A stretch of 64,000 bases of DNA from Nocardioides islandensis (GTDB lineage Bacteria > Actinomycetota > Actinomycetes > Propionibacteriales > Nocardioidaceae): NCBI RefSeq assembly GCF_015352455.1, contig NZ_JADKPN010000016.1, positions 61,823 through 125,822 of the forward strand, given 5' to 3'. Below the pieces are notes generated by a model that was not told where the DNA came from, did no database searches, and saw nothing but the letters and a program-made list of their open reading frames with translations. The stretch's first letter is position 1; each line of letters starts with the position of its first letter. Shown piece after piece: positions 45,377-54,130 of this stretch. The position numbers and the translations under genes are program-made.

Positions 45377-46681
45377 CTAGTGCCCGTCGACGCTGTAGGG
45401 CACGCCGTCGGCCGCAGGGGCGCGTGAGCGGCCCACGAGGCCGGCCACGGCGAAGACGGTGACGACGTACGGGAGCATCAACATGAACTGGCTCGGCACG
45501 GGGGAGCCGATGACCGAGAGGACACCCTGGAGGTTCGAGGCGAAGCCGAAGAGCAGCGCCGCCAGGGTGGCCCGGATCGGGTCCCACTTGCCGAAGATGA
45601 CCGCCGCCAGCGCGATGTAGCCGGCGCCGCCGGTCATCTCGCGGTTGAACTGCGGCACCGACACCAGCGTGTAGAACGCGCCACCCATGCCCACGATCGC
45701 GCCGGCCAGCAGGACGGTGCGGTAGCGGGTGCGGTTGACCTTGATGCCCACGGTGTCGGCGGCCTTCGGGTGCTCGCCGACCGCACGGACCCGCAGGCCC
45801 CACCGGGTGCGCCACAGCGCCCAGGTGACCAGGGCGACGGTGACGTACAGGAGGTACACGACCGGGGTCTGCCGGAAGAAGATCGGCCCGATGAGCGGGA
45901 TGTCGCCCAGGAGCGGGATGGGGAGCCGGGCGAAGCGCGGCGGGTCGTTGAGCGTGGCGGCGTTCGGCGCGAGCACCTGGCTGAACATGAAGCTGGTGAT
46001 GCCGATGATCAGCACGTTGAGCACCACGCCGACGATCACCTGGTCGACCAGGTAGTTGATCGCGAACAGGCCGAGCACCGCCGCGACCAGCAGGCCGGCG
46101 GCCATCGCCGCGATCAGCCCCACCCACGTCGACCCGGTGAGCGAGCCCAGCATCGCGGCGGCGAACGCCCCGAAGAGCAGCTGGCCGTCGATGGCGATGT
46201 TGACCACACCGGACCGTTCGCCGAGGACGCCGCCGAGGGCGCCGAAGACGAGGGGTACGGCGAGGGCGAGCGCGCCTCCGAGGAGGCCGACGACGGGGAT
46301 CGAGCCGCCGGCGGCCGCCCAGGTGAGGAAGGCCGTCATCCAGGCGACGGCGAAGACCACGACCAGCCACATCGGGGTGTTGCGCTTCTGGGTGACCCAC
46401 CAGCCGGACAGGCCGGCGCAGAGGGCGCACACCAGGATCAGGACCCAGGCGGTGACGGTCGAGGGGACGGTGACGGTGGGCAGCTGCACGAAGTCGTCCG
46501 GGGCGGCCAGCCGGAACGACGTGTCGCCGTCCTGGGCGCCGAACAGCAGCGTGATGGCCAGGCCGACGGTCAGCACCGAGAAGATGACCGCCGCCTTGCG
46601 GTCGACCACGTGCACCTCGCGCAGCACGATCTCCTGCTCGGGCGGCGGCGGCGTGGTGGCGGGCGTCGCTGCGTGGCTCAT
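45377..46681 (-). CDS. Nucleoside ABC importer, permease subunit 2 (NupQ/YufQ-like)
   Basis: A 434-residue permease of the BPD_transp_2 family (as in branched-chain amino acid, sugar and nucleoside importers). An N-terminal cytoplasmic Pro-rich tail precedes about ten membrane helices. Typical segments are GERSGVVNIAIDGQLLFGAF and RAVGEHPKAADTVGIKVNRTR, the coupling helix that contacts the ATPase. The ATG at 46681 overlaps the stop of the upstream permease (ATGA). With the BMP lipoprotein and the two-domain ATPase it forms a nucleoside importer, a substrate inferred from the neighbouring cdd, deoA and add. Confidence 0.9.
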   Translation of the reverse strand: MSHAATPATTPPPPEQEIVLREVHVVDRKAAVIFSVLTVGLAITLLFGAQDGDTSFRLAAPDDFVQLPTVTVPSTVTAWVLILVCALCAGLSGWWVTQKRNTPMWLVVVFAVAWMTAFLTWAAAGGSIPVVGLLGGALALAVPLVFGALGGVLGERSGVVNIAIDGQLLFGAFAAAMLGSLTGSTWVGLIAAMAAGLLVAAVLGLFAINYLVDQVIVGVVLNVLIIGITSFMFSQVLAPNAATLNDPPRFARLPIPLLGDIPLIGPIFFRQTPVVYLLYVTVALVTWALWRTRWGLRVRAVGEHPKAADTVGIKVNRTRYRTVLLAGAIVGMGGAFYTLVSVPQFNREMTGGAGYIALAAVIFGKWDPIRATLAALLFGFASNLQGVLSVIGSPVPSQFMLMLPYVVTVFAVAGLVGRSRAPAADGVPYSVDGH

Positions 46682-47949
46682 GCGGCCTCCCTCGCAGGCA
46701 GGCGGAAGATGGCGCGGACCAGGGCGGGTGCCGCGATGAACAGCACGATCAGCGACTGCACGACGAGCACGATGTCGACGGGGATGTTCTCGGAGGCCTG
46801 CATCGCGAAGCCACCGGCCTTGAACGCCCCGAAGAGCAACCCGGCGAACATGATGCCGATCGGTTTCGACCTGCCGAGCAGGGCGACGGTGATCGCGTCG
46901 AAGCCGATGCCGGCGTCGAGGTCGGTGGTGACGCCGCTGGTGACGGTGCCGAGCACCTGGTTGACGCCGGCCAGACCGACCAGCGCACCGGAGATCATCA
47001 TCACCACGGTGTAGGTGCGGCCGACGTCGATGCCGGAGCTGCGGGCGGCGGCGGGGTTCGCACCGACCGCACGGATCCGGAAGCCCAGCGACGAGCGGTT
47101 CAGGATCCACCAGACGACCGCGACGGCGACCAACGCCAGCAGGAAGCCGAGGTGCAGGTTGAAGCGGTCGCCGAGCAGCTTGGGCAAGGTCGCGGACTCG
47201 TGCGCCGGCAGCGACTTCGGGTTCACGGTGTTGGGAGCCTGGAGCAGGCTCTGCTCCGAGAGCGCGAAGAACACCAGGTAGTAGGCGACGTAGTTGAGCA
47301 TGATCGTCAAGATCACCTCGTGTGCGCCGGTGCGTGCCTTGAGGAAGCCGACCAGGCCGCCCCAGAGGGCCGCCGCCAGCATCCCGGCCACGATCGCGAG
47401 GGTCAGGTGGATCGGCCAGGGCAGCTCGAACTGGTAGGCCACCCAGCCCGAGGCGGCGCCGGCCAGCAGCATCTGGCCGCGGCCACCGATGTTGAACAGC
47501 GCGGCCCGGAAGGCCAGGCCGACGCCGAGACCCGCCGCGATCAGCGGTCCTGCGAACTTCAGCGTCTCGGTCAGCGGCCGGATCTGGGTGGCGAAGTCGA
47601 GCGCAGGACCACCCTCGCGACCGGGGTTGAAGACGGCTCCGCGGAACAGCGCCGTGTACGCGCCCCAGATGGCGTCCCAGGAGGCGGAGAAGAAGTCGCC
47701 GGGCCGGGCGGTGACGTAGCCGAACGTCTCCCGCACCCGGTCGTCGGTGAACATGATCAGCAGCGAGCCCACCAGGACGGCCAGCAGCACCGAGAAGAAC
47801 GCCACGGCGGCGTTGCCCGCGACGATGCTGCGGAACGCGGCGTTCCAGCGGTCGTCGTCCTTGCTGACCGGCGCCTTGGCCGGCGGCTCCTTGACCGTCG
47901 GGCCAGGGGTGTGACCGGTCGGGTTCGGCTCATCGGTCGGGGTGGTCAT
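46678..47949 (-). CDS. Nucleoside ABC importer, permease subunit 1 (NupP/YufP-like)
   Basis: A 423-residue permease of the same superfamily. After a Pro/Lys-rich N-terminal tail of about 30 residues it has about nine membrane helices. The motif FNIGGRGQMLLAGAASGW and the coupling-helix sequence RAVGANPAAARSSGIDVGRTY are characteristic. Both ends overlap its neighbours by 4 bases (ATGA junctions with the ATPase and the second permease), so the three proteins are made together. Confidence 0.9.
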   Translation of the reverse strand: MTTPTDEPNPTGHTPGPTVKEPPAKAPVSKDDDRWNAAFRSIVAGNAAVAFFSVLLAVLVGSLLIMFTDDRVRETFGYVTARPGDFFSASWDAIWGAYTALFRGAVFNPGREGGPALDFATQIRPLTETLKFAGPLIAAGLGVGLAFRAALFNIGGRGQMLLAGAASGWVAYQFELPWPIHLTLAIVAGMLAAALWGGLVGFLKARTGAHEVILTIMLNYVAYYLVFFALSEQSLLQAPNTVNPKSLPAHESATLPKLLGDRFNLHLGFLLALVAVAVVWWILNRSSLGFRIRAVGANPAAARSSGIDVGRTYTVVMMISGALVGLAGVNQVLGTVTSGVTTDLDAGIGFDAITVALLGRSKPIGIMFAGLLFGAFKAGGFAMQASENIPVDIVLVVQSLIVLFIAAPALVRAIFRLPAREAA

Positions 47950-49460
47950 GCCACGGCTCCTTCCGGACGCTCACCGGTCATCATCAGGCCGAGCACGTCG
48001 CGCGGGGTGTCGGGTGGCACGATCCCGACGATGCGTCCGCGGTAGAGCACCATGATCCGGTCGGCCAGCGCCACCACCTCGTCGAGCTCGGTCGAGACCA
48101 CGATGACGGGCACGCCGGAGTCGCGGGTGGCGATGATCTGCTTGTGGATGAACTCGATCGAGCCCACGTCCACGCCGCGGGTCGGCTGGGCCGCGACCAG
48201 CAGCCGCAGGTCGCGGGAGAGCTCCCGGGCCACCACGACCTTCTGCTGGTTGCCTCCGGACAGGTTGTCGGCGTGCGTGGAGATGCCGGGGGCGCGGACG
48301 TCGTACTCCTTGAGCTTCTGCTGCGCGAACTCGTCGAGCTTGCCGAGCTGGAGGTTGCCGTTCTTCACGAACGGCTCGCCGAAGCTGCGGTTGAGCATGA
48401 GGTTCTCGGCGATCGACATGTTGCCGACCAGGCCGTCCTCCTGGCGGTCCTCGGGGATGAAGCCGACGCCCGCGTCGAGGATCTTGCGCACCGACCGCCC
48501 CACGAGCTCGTGGCCGTCGAGCTTGATCGAGCCGGTGACGTGGGTCTGCAGACCGAGCAGGGCCTCGGTGAGCTCGGTCTGACCGTTGCCCTGCACCCCC
48601 GCCACGGCCAGCACCTCGCCACGCTTGATGCTGAAGCTCAGGTCGTCGACGTGCACGTGGCCGAGGGCGTCGATGACCCGGAGGTCCTGGACGACCAGCC
48701 CCTCCTCGCCCAGCTTCGGCGGGCCCTTCCGGACGGTCAGCTCGACCGGCCGGCCGACCATCATGGCGGCCAGCTCCTGGTTGCTCGCGGTGGGGGACGC
48801 CTCGCCGACGACCTTGCCGAGACGGATCACGGTGATCTTGTCGGCGACCGCACGTACCTCGCGCAGCTTGTGGGTGATGAAGACGATGGCCTTCCCGGCC
48901 TCCTTGAGCTGGCGCATGGTGCCCATCAGCTCGTCGGTCTCCTGCGGCGTCAGCACGGCGGTCGGCTCGTCGAACACGAGCACCTCGGCGTCGCGCGAGA
49001 GCGCCTTGATGATCTCGACGCGCTGCTGCACGCCGACCGGCAGGGTCTCGATGACGGAGTCCGGGTTCACGTGGAAGCCGAACTGCTGGGAGATCTCCTC
49101 GACCCGCTTGCGGGCCGCGTCGAGGTCCAGCGAGCCGGCGAAGCCGGTGGCCTCGTTGCCGAGCATGACGTTCTCGGCGACCGTGAAGACGGGGATCAGC
49201 ATGAAGTGCTGGTGCACCATGCCGATGCCGGCCGCGATCGCGTCGCCGGGACCGGTGAAGTGCTGGACCTGGTCATTGAGGAGGATCTCGCCCTCGTCGG
49301 CGCGGTAGAGGCCGTACAGCACGTTCATCAACGTGCTCTTCCCGGCGCCGTTCTCGCCCAGCAGGGCGTGGATCTCGCCCGGCTCCACGGTCAGCGAGAT
49401 CCGGTTGTTGGCGACCAGCGTCCCGAAGCGCTTGGTGATGTCACGCAGCTCCAGCCTCAT
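47946..49460 (-). CDS. Nucleoside ABC importer, two-domain ATPase (NupO/YufO-like)
   Basis: A 504-residue ATPase with two ABC domains. The first has Walker A GENGAGKST (35-43) and Walker B VLVFDEPTAVLT. The second has a degenerate Walker A (GVQGNGQTEL), signature LSGGNQQKVVVARELSRD and switch His-free loop TELDEVVALADR. This asymmetry is typical of sugar/nucleoside importers. ATG 49460 has TAGGAT 8 bases upstream on its strand, so it may be transcribed without a leader, apart from the lipoprotein gene. A strong hairpin (49496-49525) separates it from that gene. Confidence 0.93.
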   Translation of the reverse strand: MRLELRDITKRFGTLVANNRISLTVEPGEIHALLGENGAGKSTLMNVLYGLYRADEGEILLNDQVQHFTGPGDAIAAGIGMVHQHFMLIPVFTVAENVMLGNEATGFAGSLDLDAARKRVEEISQQFGFHVNPDSVIETLPVGVQQRVEIIKALSRDAEVLVFDEPTAVLTPQETDELMGTMRQLKEAGKAIVFITHKLREVRAVADKITVIRLGKVVGEASPTASNQELAAMMVGRPVELTVRKGPPKLGEEGLVVQDLRVIDALGHVHVDDLSFSIKRGEVLAVAGVQGNGQTELTEALLGLQTHVTGSIKLDGHELVGRSVRKILDAGVGFIPEDRQEDGLVGNMSIAENLMLNRSFGEPFVKNGNLQLGKLDEFAQQKLKEYDVRAPGISTHADNLSGGNQQKVVVARELSRDLRLLVAAQPTRGVDVGSIEFIHKQIIATRDSGVPVIVVSTELDEVVALADRIMVLYRGRIVGIVPPDTPRDVLGLMMTGERPEGAVA

Positions 49461-49468
49461 GGGCTCGC

Positions 49469-49474
49469 ATCCTA
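49469..49474 (-). promoter_or_regulatory. Internal -10 box before the importer ATPase gene
   Basis: On the minus strand TAGGAT lies 8 bases before ATG 49460, giving a leaderless start for the ATPase-permease genes downstream of the hairpin. Confidence 0.5.
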
Positions 49475-49495
49475 GTGATCGGCGGGATGTGGAAC

Positions 49496-49525
49496 GGGGG
49501 AGGCCGGGACGACCCGACCTCCCCC
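49496..49525 (-). terminator. Strong hairpin between the BMP lipoprotein gene and the ATPase gene
   Basis: gggggaggccggg and cccgacctccccc pair over 13 bp with one mismatch (wobble on the minus-strand RNA) around a 4-base loop. It begins 22 bases after the lipoprotein stop. It could partly end transcription or protect the upstream mRNA, keeping the binding protein in excess. Confidence 0.65.
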
Positions 49526-49546
49526 GAACGAGGAACTACTGCTTGC

Positions 49547-50686
49547 TCACGAACCCGACAGGTAGGACTTCACCGGGATCGAGCCGTCGATGATGCCGGC
49601 CTTCACGGTGTCCAGCTCGCCCTGCAGGTCGGGGTTGACCTTGTCCTCGAAGTTGTGGAACGGGGCGATGCCCACGCCGTCGTTCTCGAGGGTGCCGATG
49701 TACGGGGTGAAGTCGAAGTCGCCACCGCTGGCGGCGGACTTGATCGCCTCGTAGGTCGAGACCTTCATGTTCTTCAGGATCGAGGTGAGCACGACGTCCT
49801 GCGTGGTCGGGTCGGTCTCGAAGAAGTCGGCGTCCACACCGATGAGCGCGACGTCCTTGCCGGAGTCCTCGATGGCGGTCAGCGCGCCCTGGTAGATCGG
49901 GCCACCGACCGGGAGGATCACGTCGACGTCCTGGTCGAGGAGCTGACGGGCGGTGTTGGTGGCCGTCTCGTTGGCCTCGAAGCCACCGGTGAACGAGCCG
50001 TCCTTGCCGTTCCAGCCGACGACCTTGACGTCTTTGCCCTTCTCCTTGGCGTAGTAGTCGACGCCCTGCTTGAAGCCGTCCATGAAGATCGTCACGGTCG
50101 GGTACGGCTGGCCGCCGTAGGTGCCCACGACGCCGGTCTTGGTGTAGTCGGCAGCCGCGTAGCCGGCCAGGAACGCCGCCTGGGCGGTGTCGTAGAGCAG
50201 CGGCTTGATGTTCGGCTCGTCGGCCTTGCCGTCGAACGTCTGGCCGTCGTCGCCACCGTCGGCGGCGTCGTCGATCAGGACGTACTCGATGTCCGGGTTG
50301 GCCTTCGCGGACTCCTTGGTCGCGGCGGCGAGCGCGAAGCCCACGGTCACGATGGTGTTGCAACCCTCGGAGACCAGGCTCTCGAGGTTCGGCGCGTAGT
50401 CGTTCTCGCTGTTGGACTCCACCGCCTTGAACTCGATGCCGAGCTCGTCGGCAGCCTGCTTCACGCCCTCGTAGCTGAGCTGGTTGAACGACTTGTCGTC
50501 GAAGCCGCCGGCGTCAGAGACGATGCAGGGCAGGTAGTCGCTGGCGGCCGCGGTGGTCTCGCCGCCACCGGTCGTGCCCCCAGCGTCCGGGGACGAGCTG
50601 TCAGGAGCGTCTCCACAGGCGGCGAGCGCCGCCATGGTCACAAGGGCGGTGATGCCGCTCGCGACGGCTCTCCTCGTTTTGATCAC
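49547..50686 (-). CDS. BMP-family nucleoside-binding lipoprotein
   Basis: A 379-residue substrate-binding lipoprotein anchored outside the membrane. The signal peptide ends in the lipobox LAAC with lipid-modified C24, followed by a Gly/Ser/Thr linker. The BMP (Med/PnrA-like) domain starts with CIVSDAGGFDDKSFNQLSYEG (in part GGFDDKSFNQLSYEG) and contains GGPIYQGALTAIE and IGVDADFFETDP. The GTG at 50686 has ggagg 4 bases upstream. The family binds purine or other nucleosides. It is divergent from cdd across 162 bases. Confidence 0.94.
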   Translation of the reverse strand: MIKTRRAVASGITALVTMAALAACGDAPDSSSPDAGGTTGGGETTAAASDYLPCIVSDAGGFDDKSFNQLSYEGVKQAADELGIEFKAVESNSENDYAPNLESLVSEGCNTIVTVGFALAAATKESAKANPDIEYVLIDDAADGGDDGQTFDGKADEPNIKPLLYDTAQAAFLAGYAAADYTKTGVVGTYGGQPYPTVTIFMDGFKQGVDYYAKEKGKDVKVVGWNGKDGSFTGGFEANETATNTARQLLDQDVDVILPVGGPIYQGALTAIEDSGKDVALIGVDADFFETDPTTQDVVLTSILKNMKVSTYEAIKSAASGGDFDFTPYIGTLENDGVGIAPFHNFEDKVNPDLQGELDTVKAGIIDGSIPVKSYLSGS

Positions 50687-50834
50687 AATGCCTCCAGGTA
50701 AGTGTGCTCAGCACCCGTCACGGGAACCGGGCTGAGCGTTGTACGTGCGAATGGTGCCTTGTCCCGCCCCACGGAGGAAGTCCGCAACGCCAAGGGTTAT
50801 CCACTCGCGATCTTTGCGGGCCGGGCGGGGGGCA

Positions 50835-50840
50835 TAGGTT
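50835..50840 (+). promoter_or_regulatory. -10 box of the cdd-deoA operon
   Basis: TAGGTT lies 8 bases before ATG 50849 with a weak -35-like tttgcg at 50813-50818 (16-base spacer). No ribosome site precedes the ATG, so a leaderless mRNA is likely. Confidence 0.5.
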
Positions 50841-50848
50841 AACCCGCT

Positions 50849-51262
50849 ATGGACTGGGAGAAACTCACGGCCGAGGCGGTCGCCATCGCCGAGCGCGCGT
50901 ACGCACCGTACAGCGGCTTCCCCGTGGGCGCTGCGGCAATGGTTGACGACGGCCGCACGGTGGTTGGGTGCAATGTTGAGAACGCGGCGTACGGCGTCGT
51001 GCTGTGCGCCGAGTGCGGTGTGGTGAGCCAGCTGCACGCCACCGGAGGGGGCCGGCTGACCCACTTCGTGTGCGTGAACGGGCTGGGTGAGGTGATCATG
51101 CCCTGTGGTCGCTGCCGCCAGCTGCTGTACGAGCACGGCGGGAAGTCGCTGGTCCTGATGACGCCGCTCGGGGAGCGGACCATGGACGAGGTGCTACCCC
51201 AGGCCTTCGGGCCCGACGACCTGAGACATGTCACGGACGCCCGGAAGGGGACCCCAGCGTGA
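50849..51262 (+). CDS. cdd: Cytidine deaminase
   Basis: A 137-residue tetrameric-type cytidine deaminase that converts (deoxy)cytidine to (deoxy)uridine. The zinc site is CAEC (C53, catalytic E55) and PCGRCRQ (C86, C89); NVENAAY (42-48) binds the ribose. It overlaps deoA by 4 bases (GTGA). Divergent from the nucleoside-binding lipoprotein, it fits a role in using imported nucleosides. One oddity is that the usual CAER-type Glu-Arg is Glu-Cys here, which is common in the small three-Cys form. Confidence 0.96.
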   Translation: MDWEKLTAEAVAIAERAYAPYSGFPVGAAAMVDDGRTVVGCNVENAAYGVVLCAECGVVSQLHATGGGRLTHFVCVNGLGEVIMPCGRCRQLLYEHGGKSLVLMTPLGERTMDEVLPQAFGPDDLRHVTDARKGTPA

Positions 51263-52545
51263 GCAAGCACGACGCCGTCGAGGTGATCATCGCCAAGCGC
51301 GACCACGGTGAGCTCAGCGACAGCCAGATCGACTGGGTGGTGGACGCCTACACCCGCGGCGAGGTGGCCGACGAGCAGATGTCCTCGCTGGCGATGGCGA
51401 TCCTGCTGAACGGCATGAACCGCGGCGAGATCTCCCGCTGGACCGCCGCGATGATCGCGTCGGGGGAGCGGATGGACTTCTCCCACCTGTCCAGACCGAC
51501 CGCCGACAAGCACTCCACCGGTGGGGTCGGGGACAAGATCACCCTGCCGCTGGCGCCCCTGGTCGCCGCGTGCGGGGTCGCCGTGCCGCAGCTCTCGGGC
51601 CGCGGGCTCGGGCACACGGGAGGCACCCTCGACAAGCTCGAGTCGGTGCCCGGGTGGCGCGCGGCGCTGTCCAACCAGGAGATGGTCGACCAGCTGGAGT
51701 CGGTCGGGGCCGTGATCTGCGCCGCGGGCGACGGCCTGGCACCGGCGGACAAGAAGCTCTACGCGCTCCGCGACGTGACGGGCACGGTCGAGGCGATCCC
51801 GCTGATCGCCAGCTCGATCATGTCCAAGAAGATCGCCGAGGGCACGGGCGCGCTGGTGCTGGACGTGAAGGTCGGCTCCGGGGCGTTCATGAAGTCCCTC
51901 GACAAGGCCCGCGAGCTCGCCGAGACGATGGTCGCGCTGGGCACCGATGCGGGCGTGCACACGGTCGCCCTGCTCACCGACATGGAGACGCCCCTCGGGC
52001 TCACCGCGGGGAACGCGATCGAGGTGGCCGAGTCCGTCGAGGTCCTGGAGGGTGGCGGCCCCGCCGACGTGGTCGAGCTGACCCTGGCCCTGGCGCGGGA
52101 GATGCTCGCCGGAGCGGGCCGCGGGGACGTGGACCCGGCCGACAGGCTCGCCGACGGGTCGGCCATGGACGCCTGGAAGCGGATGATCAGCGCCCAAGGA
52201 GGCGACCCCGACGCCGCGCTGCCGACCGCGCGCGAGACGCACGTGGTGAACGCCCCCTCGTCGGGGATCCTCACCCGGCTGGACGCGATGGCGGTCGGCA
52301 TGGCCGCCTGGCGCCTCGGTGCCGGTCGGGCCCGCAAGGAGGATCCGGTCCAGGCCGGCGCCGGCGTCGTGTGGCACGCGCGGCCCGGCGACGCGGTGGC
52401 CGAGGGTCAGCCGCTGTTCACCCTGCACACCGACGAGCCCGAGCGGTTCGAGCGGGCGCTCGAGTCGCTGGAGGGCGGGTACGACGTGTCGGCCGACGGG
52501 GCGTCGTACGAGCCGACGCCGGTGCTGCTCGACCGGGTGGGCTAA
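51259..52545 (+). CDS. deoA: Thymidine phosphorylase
   Basis: A 428-residue pyrimidine nucleoside phosphorylase that splits thymidine or deoxyuridine with phosphate into base and deoxyribose-1-phosphate. The phosphate-binding KHSTGGVGDK (near residues 82-91) and the family signature SGRGLGHTGGTLDKLES are intact, as is the dimerising N-terminal helical domain. Its GTG start overlaps cdd. The sugar phosphate made here can be isomerised and fed to deoC. The 3' end overlaps the convergent MaoC gene by 4 bases. Confidence 0.96.
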   Translation: MSKHDAVEVIIAKRDHGELSDSQIDWVVDAYTRGEVADEQMSSLAMAILLNGMNRGEISRWTAAMIASGERMDFSHLSRPTADKHSTGGVGDKITLPLAPLVAACGVAVPQLSGRGLGHTGGTLDKLESVPGWRAALSNQEMVDQLESVGAVICAAGDGLAPADKKLYALRDVTGTVEAIPLIASSIMSKKIAEGTGALVLDVKVGSGAFMKSLDKARELAETMVALGTDAGVHTVALLTDMETPLGLTAGNAIEVAESVEVLEGGGPADVVELTLALAREMLAGAGRGDVDPADRLADGSAMDAWKRMISAQGGDPDAALPTARETHVVNAPSSGILTRLDAMAVGMAAWRLGAGRARKEDPVQAGAGVVWHARPGDAVAEGQPLFTLHTDEPERFERALESLEGGYDVSADGASYEPTPVLLDRVG

Positions 52546-52997
52546 CCGCCCAGCAGGAGGACGACCGTCTCGGCCACGCAGCCGGGCTTGGGGGCGCCCT
52601 CGACCTCGATGGTCCAGCCGAAGGTCGCCTGGCGCCCGGCGGGTACCTCGGCGACGTCCACCAGCTTCGCGTGGGCCCTCACCCGGGAACCCACGGGGAC
52701 GGGGGCGGGGAAGCGGACCTTGTTGACGCCGTAGTTGAGCTTCGCCCCGGGTGTCTCGAGGCTGAAGACCTGGGCGCCCAACATCGGGACGAGCGAGAGC
52801 GTGAGGTACCCGTGGGCGATGGTGCCGCCGAACGGGCCGGCCTTCGCGCGCTCGACGTCGACGTGGATCCACTGGTGGTCGCCGGTGGCCTCGGCGAACT
52901 GGTCGACGCGCTCCTGCTCGATCGTCAGCCAGTCGCTGGTGCCGAGGTCCTCGCCGACGGCGGCGGTCAGGTCCTCGAGCGTGGTGAAGGTGCGCAC
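52542..52997 (-). CDS. MaoC-family (R)-specific enoyl-CoA hydratase-like protein
   Basis: A 151-residue hot-dog-fold protein. The catalytic pair of the family is visible: D40 and H45 in FAEATGDHQWIHVD, followed by the GTIAHGYLTLSL hydratase-2 motif. It probably hydrates trans-2-enoyl-CoA or acts as a related dehydratase, perhaps in fatty acid metabolism. The GTG at 52997 has a leaderless -10 box 6 bases upstream. It is divergent from add, with 35 bases between the start codons, and its stop overlaps that of deoA. Confidence 0.9.
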   Translation of the reverse strand: MRTFTTLEDLTAAVGEDLGTSDWLTIEQERVDQFAEATGDHQWIHVDVERAKAGPFGGTIAHGYLTLSLVPMLGAQVFSLETPGAKLNYGVNKVRFPAPVPVGSRVRAHAKLVDVAEVPAGRQATFGWTIEVEGAPKPGCVAETVVLLLGG

Positions 52998-53003
52998 CGG
53001 GCG

Positions 53004-53009
53004 AACTTA
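53004..53009 (-). promoter_or_regulatory. -10 box of the MaoC gene
   Basis: On the minus strand TAAGTT lies 6 bases before GTG 52997. Its -35 would lie over the add promoter region. Confidence 0.45.
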
Positions 53010-53019
53010 GCCGGTCTGA

Positions 53020-53025
53020 CAGGAT
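53020..53025 (+). promoter_or_regulatory. -10 box of add
   Basis: CAGGAT lies 7 bases before ATG 53033. Its -35 would fall on the start of the divergent MaoC gene, so the two promoters overlap. Confidence 0.4.
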
Positions 53026-53032
53026 CCTCCGC

Positions 53033-54130
53033 ATGTCCGTGGTCCGCGACGTCGACGCACCCCGTCCCTCCGCCGAGCAGGTCAAGCAGGCGCCCAAGGC
53101 GCTCTTGCACGACCACCTCGACGGCGGGCTGCGGCCACAGACGGTCCTGGAGATCGCGCGCGAGATCGGCCACGGGCTGCCCGCGGACGACGCGGACTCG
53201 CTGGGTCGCTGGTTCGCGGAGTCGGCGGACTCGGGCTCCCTGGTGCGATACCTCGAGACGTTCGACCACACCGTCGCGGTCATGCAGCGTCCCGACGACC
53301 TCACGCGGGTCGCGCGCGAGTGCGTGGAGGACCTGGCCGAGGACGGGGTGGTGTACGCCGAGGTGCGCTACGCCCCCGAGCAGCACGTCACCGGCGGCCT
53401 GGCCCTCGACGAGGTGGTCTCGGCCGTCCAGCGCGGGTTCGACGAGGGCATGCAGCAGGCCGGCGGACGGATCGTGGTGCGCCAGCTGCTGACCGCCATG
53501 CGGCACCAGGCCCGCTCCCGCGAGATCGCCGAGCTGTCGGTCGCCTGGCGAGACCGCGGGGTGGCCGGGTTCGACATCGCCGGCGCCGAGGCGGGGTACC
53601 CGCCCACCCGGCACCTCGACGCGTTCGAGTACCTCCAAAGGGAGAACTCCCACTTCACGATCCACGCCGGCGAGGCCTTCGGGCTCCCGTCCATCTGGCA
53701 GGCCATTCAGTGGTGCGGTGCGGACCGGCTGGGCCACGGCGTGCGCATCATCGACGACGTGACCGTGGACGGTGACCGCGTGGAGCTGGGCCGCCTCGCG
53801 GCGTACGTGCGCGACATGCGCATCCCGCTGGAGATGTGCCCGCACTCCAACATCCAGACCGGCGCCGCCGCGTCGATCGCCGAGCACCCGATCGGCCTGC
53901 TGACCCGGCTGCGGTTCCGGGTCACCGTGAACACCGACAACCGGCTGATGAGCCAGACCTCGATGAGCAACGAGATGAACGCGCTGGTCGACGCCTTCGG
54001 CTACACCCTCGAGGACCTGCGCTGGTTCACGATCAACGCGATGAAGTCGGCGTTCCTGCCGTTCGACGAGCGGCTGGCGATCATCGACGACATCATCAAG
54101 CCGGGGTACGCCGAGCTCGGCGCCGTCTAG
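53033..54130 (+). CDS. add: Adenosine deaminase
   Basis: A 365-residue TIM-barrel hydrolase that deaminates adenosine or deoxyadenosine to inosine. Zinc ligands H26 and H28 lie in LLHDHLDGGL, the catalytic Glu is in TIHAGEAFG, and GADRLGHGVRI and VTVNTDNRLMS provide the remaining His and Asp. It belongs to the nucleoside salvage group with cdd and deoA. Its TAG stop shares the bases CTAG with the stop of the convergent hemerythrin-like gene. Confidence 0.95.
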   Translation: MSVVRDVDAPRPSAEQVKQAPKALLHDHLDGGLRPQTVLEIAREIGHGLPADDADSLGRWFAESADSGSLVRYLETFDHTVAVMQRPDDLTRVARECVEDLAEDGVVYAEVRYAPEQHVTGGLALDEVVSAVQRGFDEGMQQAGGRIVVRQLLTAMRHQARSREIAELSVAWRDRGVAGFDIAGAEAGYPPTRHLDAFEYLQRENSHFTIHAGEAFGLPSIWQAIQWCGADRLGHGVRIIDDVTVDGDRVELGRLAAYVRDMRIPLEMCPHSNIQTGAAASIAEHPIGLLTRLRFRVTVNTDNRLMSQTSMSNEMNALVDAFGYTLEDLRWFTINAMKSAFLPFDERLAIIDDIIKPGYAELGAV

